Source: CAVPCZ01 sp963779225
Lineage (GTDB): Bacteria; Bacteroidota; Ignavibacteria; UBA10030; UBA6906
DNA length: 64,000 nt
NCBI GenBank assembly: GCA_963779225.1
Contig: CAVZWW010000003.1
Span: forward strand, 1,860,001 to 1,924,000
Direction: 5' to 3'
Within the stretch, counting starts at the first letter, position 1; each line of letters begins with the position of its first letter. Shown one piece after another: positions 40,864 to 47,999 of this stretch. The notes beneath the pieces were generated by a model. That model was not told the origin of the DNA. It was given only the letters and a program-made list of their open reading frames with translations, and did no database searches. The translations under genes and the position numbers were made by a program.

Positions 40864-42840
40864 TCAACGGACGTTGAACGTGCGCCCGAAAAGGGCGACA
40901 TTCCCCATCTTGTCTTCGAGGCGAATGGAGAGCCGGTGGGCCCCCCGCTCCAGAGAGGAGTCGGGCATACAGAAGACCCGCTTATGCTCGCCGTCAATTT
41001 CCGGGATCATCATGACGCTGTCAATGTACAGTTTTGCCTGCTGATATTCAATTCCGGCCAGGTTGTCCTGAAAACGGAAAGAAATCAGCGGCCGCCGGTT
41101 CGGGCGCGGATCGATGTTGAGTCTTTTGATTGATGGGGGTTCTTCATCCCGTCTTGCCGCGATGTCTCCGAGAAAGTGACGCACGCGGCCGGTAATCCAC
41201 AGCCCGGTGTCCGGTTGCACGGCCCGGAGAAGCGACCAGTCGCTTGACGTTCGTGTGAAGAGGGCCTCCTTCGAATCCCCGGGTGTTCGCCGGACCGCAA
41301 CAGTGAAGCCCTTGTTCAGGACTGCACGGCCGGGTTCAAATCGGTAGAGGATATGTCCTCCGGACACTTCTTTCCAGTATTTCACGTAGAGCGGGGAGTG
41401 AACGGCCTTTACGCCGTACTCCACGCGTACGTTTCCTTCGTCCAGGACGAAGCTTTTGCTGATCCCGGGAATCAGGGGAAGGATCTCCCAGGATTCGCTC
41501 AGCACTTCCTCTTTCGATTGCCGCTGGAAACGCACGTTCACCTCACGCGCACCTGCGAAGTCCGGGGAGGGGATGAATGTACCCACCTGCAACGACGGAG
41601 AAACGCTTTGCAGCGGGATGGTGCGTGTCGAATGCCCCTCGATGACCTCGGCCCTGATACCCGCCGCGGAACCCGGGTTCTCCACGATCACCCTGACAAA
41701 GCCATTCCCCTGTTCGAGGTGGAGAAGGGGTGCGCCCGTGAGAGTTCCGGGAGGGGCGCCGCCGCCGGCCGGCATCCGGCGGAGAACGAGGAACGAGCCC
41801 TCCAGCGTCGAGGCATTCCCGTTGAAATCTTTACACACGATGGCGAAGGTGTGTGCACCTTCGGTCAGGAAGTCTGTCCGAATGACGCCGCTCCCGACGC
41901 TATCAGGGGAATACATCTCCAGTCCATGGGCAACGTCTACATACAGTTTCTGATCCCGCCTGCTGCGAGATGTCTCTCCCGCGTAGGTAAGTCCGATCGT
42001 GTGCCCCTCGTCCATGGGCACGCGGTCAAAACGGAGCGACTGGATCTCCCTGCCATCGATGCTGAGGAGGATGGAATAGACGCCGTGCAGGAACCTGGAT
42101 CCGTTGGAACGATCGCGCACATCCACGGCAAGTCCGACCTCTCCCTGAACACGTATCCGGTCGCCGATTTTATACCGCCCCTTCGCCGTAGGACGCGCGC
42201 GTGCCCTGACGGGATTCCAGCCGTTGTTGACAAACGATCCCTGCCCGAGCGGCACAAACGCAACCTCTCTGATGTCGGGGACCATCGAGTCCTCGATGGA
42301 AAGATTGCCGCCAAGCAAGGGATTCACGGCCCTTCCCTGACCGTCGCGGATTTCGAAATGGAGATGGGCTGAACCCGTACCGGTATCCCCGGAATAGGCG
42401 ATCACCTCCCCCTGTTGCACATGTATCTCACCAGGTGGGAGGTTCATATCTACGGGGAAGCATCCGAGCCTGCGCTGTTCCTCCCGGGCCTGTCTCTCGA
42501 GCAGATTGTTGAAGCTGCTCAGGTGGGCATAGACTGTGGTGTATCCGTCGTCATGCCGGACTGCAAGAAGTCTGCCGTAGCCGGAGGGGCTGACCAGGAT
42601 CCGTTCAATATATCCGTCCCGCGCCGCCAGTACCGGTTGGCCTGTCTGGTCGCGCGTGCTGATGTCGATGCCCGCATGAAAGTGTGTCTGCCGGTATTCA
42701 CCGAATGCAGACGTGATGGCACGGCGTTCGCCGGTCGGCCAGATATACGAGGAGAAGTCTGTACGGATCGGATCGTGAGCGTCCGTCGAGACCAATATCC
42801 CCAGCACAACAGCGGCCAGACGAATAACAGATACGGTCAT
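40864..42840 (-). CDS. Secreted M23-family (LytM-like) metallopeptidase
   Basis: The 658-residue protein has a signal peptide (IRLAAVVLGILVSTDA) and then an M23 peptidase domain: HFHAGIDISTRDQTG provides the first His and Asp ligands, and GTGSAHLHFEIRDGQGRAVN the HxH pair. The remaining ~450 residues are beta-rich and look like several Ig-like folds. It should act on peptidoglycan crosslinks or as an EnvC-like activator; both zinc ligands appear intact, which favours activity. It overlaps the FAH gene by four bases. Confidence 0.85.
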   Translation of the reverse strand: MTVSVIRLAAVVLGILVSTDAHDPIRTDFSSYIWPTGERRAITSAFGEYRQTHFHAGIDISTRDQTGQPVLAARDGYIERILVSPSGYGRLLAVRHDDGYTTVYAHLSSFNNLLERQAREEQRRLGCFPVDMNLPPGEIHVQQGEVIAYSGDTGTGSAHLHFEIRDGQGRAVNPLLGGNLSIEDSMVPDIREVAFVPLGQGSFVNNGWNPVRARARPTAKGRYKIGDRIRVQGEVGLAVDVRDRSNGSRFLHGVYSILLSIDGREIQSLRFDRVPMDEGHTIGLTYAGETSRSRRDQKLYVDVAHGLEMYSPDSVGSGVIRTDFLTEGAHTFAIVCKDFNGNASTLEGSFLVLRRMPAGGGAPPGTLTGAPLLHLEQGNGFVRVIVENPGSAAGIRAEVIEGHSTRTIPLQSVSPSLQVGTFIPSPDFAGAREVNVRFQRQSKEEVLSESWEILPLIPGISKSFVLDEGNVRVEYGVKAVHSPLYVKYWKEVSGGHILYRFEPGRAVLNKGFTVAVRRTPGDSKEALFTRTSSDWSLLRAVQPDTGLWITGRVRHFLGDIAARRDEEPPSIKRLNIDPRPNRRPLISFRFQDNLAGIEYQQAKLYIDSVMMIPEIDGEHKRVFCMPDSSLERGAHRLSIRLEDKMGNVALFGRTFNVR

Positions 42841-43505
42841 TCCCCGGTCCGCCCGACAGTTACGGTGAGCGTTCCCACGGAAGCAAGTTCGGCCTGCAGG
42901 ATATCACCCGGCATGACCTGTCCGACTCCTTCAGGCGTACCGGTGAAGATCATGTCTCCCGGCTCGAGTGTGAACACTGTAGAGATATAGCTGATCATGT
43001 CTTCAATGCGAAAGAGCATGTGGCGGGTATTCGAATGTTGACGGAGAATGCCGTTCACCTTGAGGGAGATGTCCAGATTGTGTGGATCAGGGATCTCCTG
43101 CGGCTCCACGAAGGGGGAAAGGGGAGCCGACGTGTCAAACCCTTTTGCGACACTCCAGGGCAATCCCTTCTTCTTTGCTTCGGCCTGGACATCGCGCAGG
43201 GTCATGTCCAGCCCGATCGCATATCCGGCCACATATGTCATTGCCCGGTCGCGAGAGATCTGCTTCCCTTCCGTGCCAATGAGAACGACCATTTCGACTT
43301 CATGGTGCAATTCGTTGGAAAATGCGGGGAGGAGGATCTTGCCGCCGGGTGCGAGGAGTGATGTGGAGGGTTTGAGAAAGACGACGGGAGCCGACGGCAC
43401 CTCCGCCTTCATTTCCTTCGCATGTTCTGCATAGTTCCGTCCGAGGCAGATGAGTTTGCCCGCCGGCATAGTTCTGGCAGAATCCTTGAATTGAACGAAT
43501 TTCAC
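42837..43505 (-). CDS. Fumarylacetoacetate hydrolase family protein
   Basis: The 222-residue protein is the short FAH type: KLICLGRNYAEHAKEM, FLKPSTSLLAPGGKI, the metal-binding HHEVEMVVLIG, and IFTGTPEGVGQVMPGD near the end. These enzymes hydrolyse or decarboxylate 2-oxo diacids, often oxaloacetate or acylpyruvates; the substrate is not fixed by sequence. The first codon is GTG at 43505. The promoter at 43532-43562 gives a ~20-base leader. Confidence 0.87.
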   Translation of the reverse strand: MKFVQFKDSARTMPAGKLICLGRNYAEHAKEMKAEVPSAPVVFLKPSTSLLAPGGKILLPAFSNELHHEVEMVVLIGTEGKQISRDRAMTYVAGYAIGLDMTLRDVQAEAKKKGLPWSVAKGFDTSAPLSPFVEPQEIPDPHNLDISLKVNGILRQHSNTRHMLFRIEDMISYISTVFTLEPGDMIFTGTPEGVGQVMPGDILQAELASVGTLTVTVGRTGE

Positions 43506-43531
43506 GGAATAGGCCTCTGATTGTGGTCAAC

Positions 43532-43562
43532 TCAATATAGACAGGCATGGAGAGAATCGCAA
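43532..43562 (-). promoter_or_regulatory. Bacteroidetes-type promoter for FAH/M23 unit
   Basis: Minus-strand TTG (43562-43560), 20 bases, TATATTGA (43539-43532). It diverges from the purM promoter with only 12 bases between the two TTG elements. Confidence 0.6.
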
Positions 43563-43574
43563 CCGCCGGCCCTC

Positions 43575-43603
43575 TTGCTATTCCCGGAATTTGTGGCTAC
43601 AAT
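43575..43603 (+). promoter_or_regulatory. Bacteroidetes-type promoter for purM
   Basis: TTG at 43575-43577, 20 bases, TACAAT at 43598-43603. The leader to the purM GTG is about 30 bases. Confidence 0.55.
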
Positions 43604-43641
43604 GCGCTTACACTTCCTGATCCACACTCCAGCAGGGCATC

Positions 43642-44637
43642 GTGGTCACAACCTACGCACAGGCCGGCGTCGATATAGAGGCCGGGGACACATTCGTTCG
43701 CGATATAAAGAAAGCCGTGCGGTCCACGTTCACACGAGGCGTGCTCCGCGATATCGGAACATTCGGTGCGTTCTATGACGCGCGCTTCAGAGGGTACAGG
43801 TCGCCAGTTCTCGTGTCCAGCGTCGACGGGGTCGGTACCAAACTCCTTGTTGCGCGGATGGCCGACAGGCACGAGACGGTGGGGCAGGACCTGGTGAATC
43901 ATTGCGTCAACGATATTCTCGTCTGCGGCGCCCTGCCGCTTTTCTTCCTTGACTACTTTGCCACAGGCAAGCTGGATCTCGGTTCGGCCGCCCAGGTGAT
44001 CCGCGGATTTGCCAAGGCATGCCGGGAGAACGGCTGTGCCCTGGTGGGCGGGGAAACCGCGGAAATGCCGGGAATGTACAACGGCAGGGACTACGACCTG
44101 GCCGGAATGATCGTGGGCGTGGTGGAGAGACGGAAGATGCTGGACGGGAGTAGAGTCAGGAAGAAGGATGTCCTGATCGGTTTGCCCTCCAGCGGACTGC
44201 ATACAAACGGGTTTTCTCTCGCTCGTGCGGTGCTCTTTCAACGGTACGATATTGACACAATATTGCCGGAACTCGGGACGACGATGGGCGAAGCCCTCCT
44301 TGCCGTGCACAGGTCTTATCTGCAGCCCGTCAGGCCGCTGCTCGGAAAGGACCTGCTGCATGCGATGTCACATATTACGGGCGGGGGGATTGTCGGGAAC
44401 ACGAAGCGAGTGATGCCCCGTGGCCGGACACCGAAGATCGACTGGCGGGCATGGGAACGGCCTGCACTCTTCGGGTTGATACAGCGGTCAGGAGATGTGC
44501 CGGAAGAGGACATGCGTCGGACATTCAACCTCGGCGTGGGATTGATTCTGGTCGTTTCTCCGAAGGAGGCAGACCGCGTGATTCGATCACTCCGCAAACG
44601 GGGGGAGAGGCCGATGATTATCGGGGAGGTGGCGTAG
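43642..44637 (+). CDS. purM: Phosphoribosylformylglycinamidine cyclo-ligase (AIR synthetase)
   Basis: The 331-residue enzyme closes the imidazole ring in purine synthesis. Family signatures are YAQAGVDIEAGDTFVRDIKK, SSVDGVGTKLLVARM, the loop NDILVCGALPLFFLDYFATG, GGETAEMPGMYNGRDYDLAG and GLPSSGLHTNGFSLAR. The first codon is GTG at 43642. Its 3' end overlaps a convergent lipoprotein gene by 20 bases. Confidence 0.95.
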   Translation: MVTTYAQAGVDIEAGDTFVRDIKKAVRSTFTRGVLRDIGTFGAFYDARFRGYRSPVLVSSVDGVGTKLLVARMADRHETVGQDLVNHCVNDILVCGALPLFFLDYFATGKLDLGSAAQVIRGFAKACRENGCALVGGETAEMPGMYNGRDYDLAGMIVGVVERRKMLDGSRVRKKDVLIGLPSSGLHTNGFSLARAVLFQRYDIDTILPELGTTMGEALLAVHRSYLQPVRPLLGKDLLHAMSHITGGGIVGNTKRVMPRGRTPKIDWRAWERPALFGLIQRSGDVPEEDMRRTFNLGVGLILVVSPKEADRVIRSLRKRGERPMIIGEVA

Positions 44638-44947
44638 GGACTTCGCGGCGCTCGAGCTCGCGGGTTACCTCCTCAAAGAAGGACTTCCACCGCTGTGCAT
44701 CAGCGTTGTACCATCGGGTGGTTTCTGTGTACTCCTCCTTAGAAATTCCGGCCTTTTTGAGCACTTCGGCGACGTTTCTTTCCGCGGTAGCAGGATCAGT
44801 TCCGGCATTTCTTGAACGCTGTACCTCCTGGAGAAGATCGCAATAGACGGAAACGAACATCTTGCGATGGAGCATCTCGCGGGGGGAATCGCTATTATGA
44901 CAGGAAAAGAGGAAAATGAGGGGTAATATCACCAGGAATGGACGCAT
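44618..44947 (-). CDS. Small lipoprotein, DUF4296-like
   Basis: The 109-residue protein starts MRPFLVILPLIFLFSCHNSD, a lipoprotein signal with Cys at position 16. The remainder is helical: MFVSVYCDLLQEVQRSRN, VAEVLKKAGISKEEYTETTR and WKSFFEEVTRELERRE. The plan (short lipoprotein, helix pair, 'KKAGIS-x-EEY', then a long final helix) resembles DUF4296 proteins of Bacteroidota, of unknown function. It has a promoter immediately at its ATG and ends inside the 3' end of purM. Confidence 0.6.
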   Translation of the reverse strand: MRPFLVILPLIFLFSCHNSDSPREMLHRKMFVSVYCDLLQEVQRSRNAGTDPATAERNVAEVLKKAGISKEEYTETTRWYNADAQRWKSFFEEVTRELERREVPTPPPR

Positions 44948-44953
44948 ATTGAT

Positions 44954-44982
44954 AGAATAGCTCTTTGTTTTGAAGGAATCAA
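44954..44982 (-). promoter_or_regulatory. Promoter of the small lipoprotein gene, placed at the start codon
   Basis: Minus-strand TTG (44982-44980), 20 bases, TATTCT (44959-44954), six bases before the ATG at 44947. The fifth base of the -7 element is C rather than T, so this is a weaker match. It diverges from the efp promoter, the TTG elements 20 bases apart. Confidence 0.45.
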
Positions 44983-45002
44983 CTGGTTTCGGAATGGCCT
45001 CC

Positions 45003-45033
45003 TTGACTTTGAGGACCGGAGTAGGTATATTTT
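45003..45033 (+). promoter_or_regulatory. Bacteroidetes-type promoter for the efp-acc operon
   Basis: TTG at 45003-45005, 20 bases, TATATTTT at 45026-45033. The leader to the efp ATG is about 33 bases, AT-rich and without a Shine-Dalgarno sequence. Confidence 0.65.
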
Positions 45034-45071
45034 TTATCCATCCCTCCCATTATTAAGAACAATTAATCTCT

Positions 45072-45635
45072 ATGCCTTCGACTTCAGACTTTCGTCCCGG
45101 ATTGGTCATAAAATACAACAATGAACTCTGGCAGGTGATAGAGTTTCAGCACGTCAATCCCGGGAACTGGCGCGCGTTTGTCCGGACGAAGCTCAAGAAT
45201 GTCAAGAGCGGGAAAGTGATTGAGAACCGCTTTCGGGCAGGCGAGGCGGTGGAAATCATCCGGATCGAGCGGAAGGAGTTCCAGTTCCTCTACAGGGATG
45301 CGAGCGGGTATGTATTCATGGACAAGGACAACTACGAGCAGTTGACAGTTAGCGAGGAGCAGATGGGGGAAGGAGCGCACTTTCTCAAGGACGGCGAATC
45401 GGTCGATATTCTCTTCAATGGCGTCGATATCACCGGATTTGAGATGCCGATCACGGTGGAGCTCAAGATTACCGGAACCGTTCCGGGAGTTCGCGGGGAC
45501 AGTGCCAATGCGGGGACGAAGCCGGCCACAGTGGAGACCGGGGCAACGGTGAATGTGCCCTTGTTTCTCAACGAGGGGGACACGATCAAGATCGATACCC
45601 GGACCGGGGGCTACATCGAACGAGTCAAGAATTGA
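45072..45635 (+). CDS. efp: Elongation factor P
   Basis: This 187-residue protein is a full EF-P: domain I starts SDFRPGLVIKYNNELWQVIE, domain II has SEEQMGEGAHFLKDGESVDI, and domain III ends TGATVNVPLFLNEGDTIKID. It rescues ribosomes stalled at polyproline, common in this genome's Pro-rich linkers. The tip loop of domain I reads NPGNWRAFVRTKLKN, so the position of the modified Lys-34 (E. coli) is Asn and no Lys or Arg stands at the usual modified site. It heads an operon with accB and accC. Confidence 0.95.
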   Translation: MPSTSDFRPGLVIKYNNELWQVIEFQHVNPGNWRAFVRTKLKNVKSGKVIENRFRAGEAVEIIRIERKEFQFLYRDASGYVFMDKDNYEQLTVSEEQMGEGAHFLKDGESVDILFNGVDITGFEMPITVELKITGTVPGVRGDSANAGTKPATVETGATVNVPLFLNEGDTIKIDTRTGGYIERVKN

Positions 45636-45658
45636 CCGTCATCAACCGCGGAGACTCA

Positions 45659-46117
45659 ATGGATCTGAACCTTGTGCGGAAGCTCGTGAAGCTTCTCTCT
45701 GATAGTGATGTCGACGAAATTGAGATTGAGGAAGAGGGAAAAAAGATACGCATCGCAAAACATTCCAGCCGTTTTGCGATGGCGCCTCAGGTTGCACCGC
45801 CGGTCGCGGTGCAGGAGGCCCCCCGCCTTGCAGCACCGGCGGCAAACGCTCCCATCCCGGTACCCTCTCCCTCCGCCAATGTACATGAAGTTCGCTCGCC
45901 TATCGTGGGGACATTTTATCGTGCTCCTGCACCCGATGCCGCTCCCTTCGTGCAGGTCGGCTCCGAAGTGCAGGCCGGCAGTGTCCTGTGCATTATTGAA
46001 GCCATGAAGCTGATGAACGAGATTGAATCCGATGCCGCAGGAACGGTCCTGAAAGTGCTTGTGGAAAACGGCCAGCCGGTGGAGTACGATCAGGTCCTGT
46101 TTATCCTCCAGAAATAG
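45659..46117 (+). CDS. accB: Biotin carboxyl carrier protein of acetyl-CoA carboxylase
   Basis: The protein has 152 residues from ATG 45659 (GGAG upstream). An N-terminal helix pair (NLVRKLVKLLSDSDVDEIEI) and a Pro-Ala linker precede the biotinyl domain, VRSPIVGTFYRAPAPDAAPF to the end, with the biotin lysine in IEAMKLMNEIE. It carries CO2 between AccC and the carboxyltransferase to form malonyl-CoA. It sits between efp and accC. Confidence 0.95.
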   Translation: MDLNLVRKLVKLLSDSDVDEIEIEEEGKKIRIAKHSSRFAMAPQVAPPVAVQEAPRLAAPAANAPIPVPSPSANVHEVRSPIVGTFYRAPAPDAAPFVQVGSEVQAGSVLCIIEAMKLMNEIESDAAGTVLKVLVENGQPVEYDQVLFILQK

Positions 46118-46149
46118 TCACCTCACCCCGAAGCCAGGGAAGGTTCCGC

Positions 46150-47499
46150 GTGTTCAAGAAAGTCCTCATCGCCAACCGGGGTGAAATCGCCCTCCGCATC
46201 ATCCGGGTCTGCAGGCAATTCGACATCAAAACCGTTGCCGTGTATTCGCAGGCTGACCGTGATTCCCTGCATGTGCGTTTTGCCGACGAAGCGGTGTGTA
46301 TCGGTCCGCCCCCGGGCAAAGAAAGCTACCTCAAGATTCCGCGTATTATTGCCGCGGCGGAAATCACCAACGTGGACGCGATTCATCCGGGCTACGGCTT
46401 CCTGGCCGAAAACGCCGGCTTCGCAGAAATCTGCACCACCTCGGGCATCAAATTCATCGGCCCCACACACCAGATGATTGCCTCGATGGGAGACAAGGCG
46501 CTGGCGAAGGAGACGATGAAGAAGGCCGGTGTTCCCGTTGTTCCCGGTAGCGACGGCGTGGTTCCCACGGCCGGAGAAGCGCTGGAGATCGCCAGAGCGA
46601 TCGGTTTCCCGATTATCATCAAAGCCGTGGCCGGCGGTGGCGGCAGGGGAATGCGCATCGTCCGTGAAGAATCGGAACTGGAAAACGCGTACAAGACGGC
46701 GCAGCACGAGGCCGGGCAGGCGTTCGTCAACGCCGATGTGTATATCGAGAAATTCGTCGAGCAGCCTCACCACATTGAAGTCCAGGTGTTCGGGGACCGG
46801 TTCGGAAACGCGATCCACTTCGGCGAACGTGACTGTTCCGTGCAGCGCCGCCACCAGAAACTTATCGAAGAATCCCCGTCGCCCTTTGTCGACGAGATCC
46901 TTCGCAAAAAGATGTGCGAAGCGGCCATCAAGGGTTGTAAAGCGGTCGGCTATGAGAACGCCGGTACAATTGAGTTCCTGGTGGACAAGGACAAGAACTT
47001 CTATTTTATGGAGATGAATACGCGGATCCAGGTGGAACACCCGGTCACCGAACAGGTGACCGGGCATGACCTGGTGAAGCTGCAGCTCCAGGTGGCCGCA
47101 GGTGGACGCCTGCCGCGCGCCAAGATCCTGCAGCGCGGACATTCGATCGAATGCCGCATCAATGCGGAGGATCCAGCCAACAATTTCCGCCCCAGCCCCG
47201 GACGAATCACCGACTTCCATATGCCGGGCGGCTTCGGCGTTCGCGTGGACACGCACTGTTACAACGGCTACCAGGTGCCACCCTTTTACGATTCGCTGAT
47301 CGCCAAGCTGGTGGTATTCGCCCAGACTCGCGAAGGGGCCGTCAGCAAGATGTCCTCTGCCCTGGAAGAATTCACAATAGAAGGAATCAAAACCACGATT
47401 CCCTTCCACCGACAGGTGATGCGCAACGAGAAGTTCCAGAGCGGGAAATTTGACACGAGTTTTCTTGATACCTTTCAGTTCGTTCCCGAAGAGGCGTAA
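46150..47499 (+). CDS. accC: Biotin carboxylase subunit of acetyl-CoA carboxylase
   Basis: The 449-residue ATP-grasp enzyme begins KVLIANRGEIALRIIRVCRQ and carries the glycine-rich lid KAVAGGGGRGMRIV, then QRRHQKLIEESPSP, EMNTRIQVEHPVTE and GHSIECRINAEDP. It carboxylates biotin on AccB. The first codon is GTG at 46150 with GGAAGG before it. The gcvH gene follows 23 bases later. Confidence 0.96.
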   Translation: MFKKVLIANRGEIALRIIRVCRQFDIKTVAVYSQADRDSLHVRFADEAVCIGPPPGKESYLKIPRIIAAAEITNVDAIHPGYGFLAENAGFAEICTTSGIKFIGPTHQMIASMGDKALAKETMKKAGVPVVPGSDGVVPTAGEALEIARAIGFPIIIKAVAGGGGRGMRIVREESELENAYKTAQHEAGQAFVNADVYIEKFVEQPHHIEVQVFGDRFGNAIHFGERDCSVQRRHQKLIEESPSPFVDEILRKKMCEAAIKGCKAVGYENAGTIEFLVDKDKNFYFMEMNTRIQVEHPVTEQVTGHDLVKLQLQVAAGGRLPRAKILQRGHSIECRINAEDPANNFRPSPGRITDFHMPGGFGVRVDTHCYNGYQVPPFYDSLIAKLVVFAQTREGAVSKMSSALEEFTIEGIKTTIPFHRQVMRNEKFQSGKFDTSFLDTFQFVPEEA

Positions 47500-47522
47500 C
47501 ACGCAATCGCAAGGAGCATTCC

Positions 47523-47904
47523 ATGCAACTTCCAGGAGAATCTGCACTACACGAAGGATCATGAGTGGGTCCTGGTTGAAGGCAACGTCGGAACGGTGGG
47601 TATCACCGACCATGCACAGGGTGAGTTGGGAGATGTAGTGTTCGTTGAATTGCCCGCAGCGGGAAAACCCGTGAAAGCGGGAGAAAGCTTCGGCACGATC
47701 GAAGCGGTGAAGGCGGTGTCCGATCTCTACGCACCTGTGTCGGGTACGGTCAAGGAGATCAATGCCGACCTGTCGGGCACGCCGGAACTGGTGAACAAGG
47801 ACCCGTACGGGAAAGGATGGATGGTGAAGGTCACCCTCTCGAATCCCGAAGAGCTGAAGGGACTGATGAACGCGGCGGCGTACAAGGCGATGGTGGGTAA
47901 GTGA
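47523..47904 (+). CDS. gcvH: Glycine cleavage system H protein (one frameshift near the start)
   Basis: The lipoyl carrier of glycine cleavage. Removing one extra G near 47537 joins ATG 47523 (MQLP) to ENLHYTKDHEWVLVEGN and gives 126 residues, the family length. The lipoylation lysine is in SFGTIEAVKAVSDLYAPVSG, followed by LVNKDPYGKGWMVKV. It moves the aminomethyl group from GcvP to GcvT; gcvT is not in the window. Oddly, it runs toward gcvP (opposite strand) instead of lying upstream of it. Confidence 0.9.
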
Positions 47905-47998
47905 AGGGTTTTCCGGGAAGGTGCTGGCCATCGAACCGGATCCGTCAGCCCAGGCGTTCCTTCGGGAAAATCTCCGGATCAACTCGTCAGGCAATTCT
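47903..47998 (+). pseudogene. Fragment resembling an FkbM-type SAM methyltransferase
   Basis: In the frame overlapping the gcvH stop, about 30 codons read GFSGKVLAIEPDPSAQAF then LRENLRINSSGN. This matches motif I/II of FkbM-family methyltransferases (GxV-x-A-x-EP-x-P-x-x-x-x-x-L-x-x-N-x-x-x-N). It has no start, no upstream SAM-binding GANIG motif and no continuation, since the next base is the gcvP stop region. It is either a gene remnant, an assembly join, or chance. Confidence 0.4.
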
Positions 47999-47999
47999 T

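Noticed and set aside
46123..47994. A 623-codon open frame on the minus strand opposite accC and gcvH
   Set aside because: It is a shadow of the GC-rich codon bias of accC: no homology-like motif, no ribosome site, and accC on the other strand is fully conserved.
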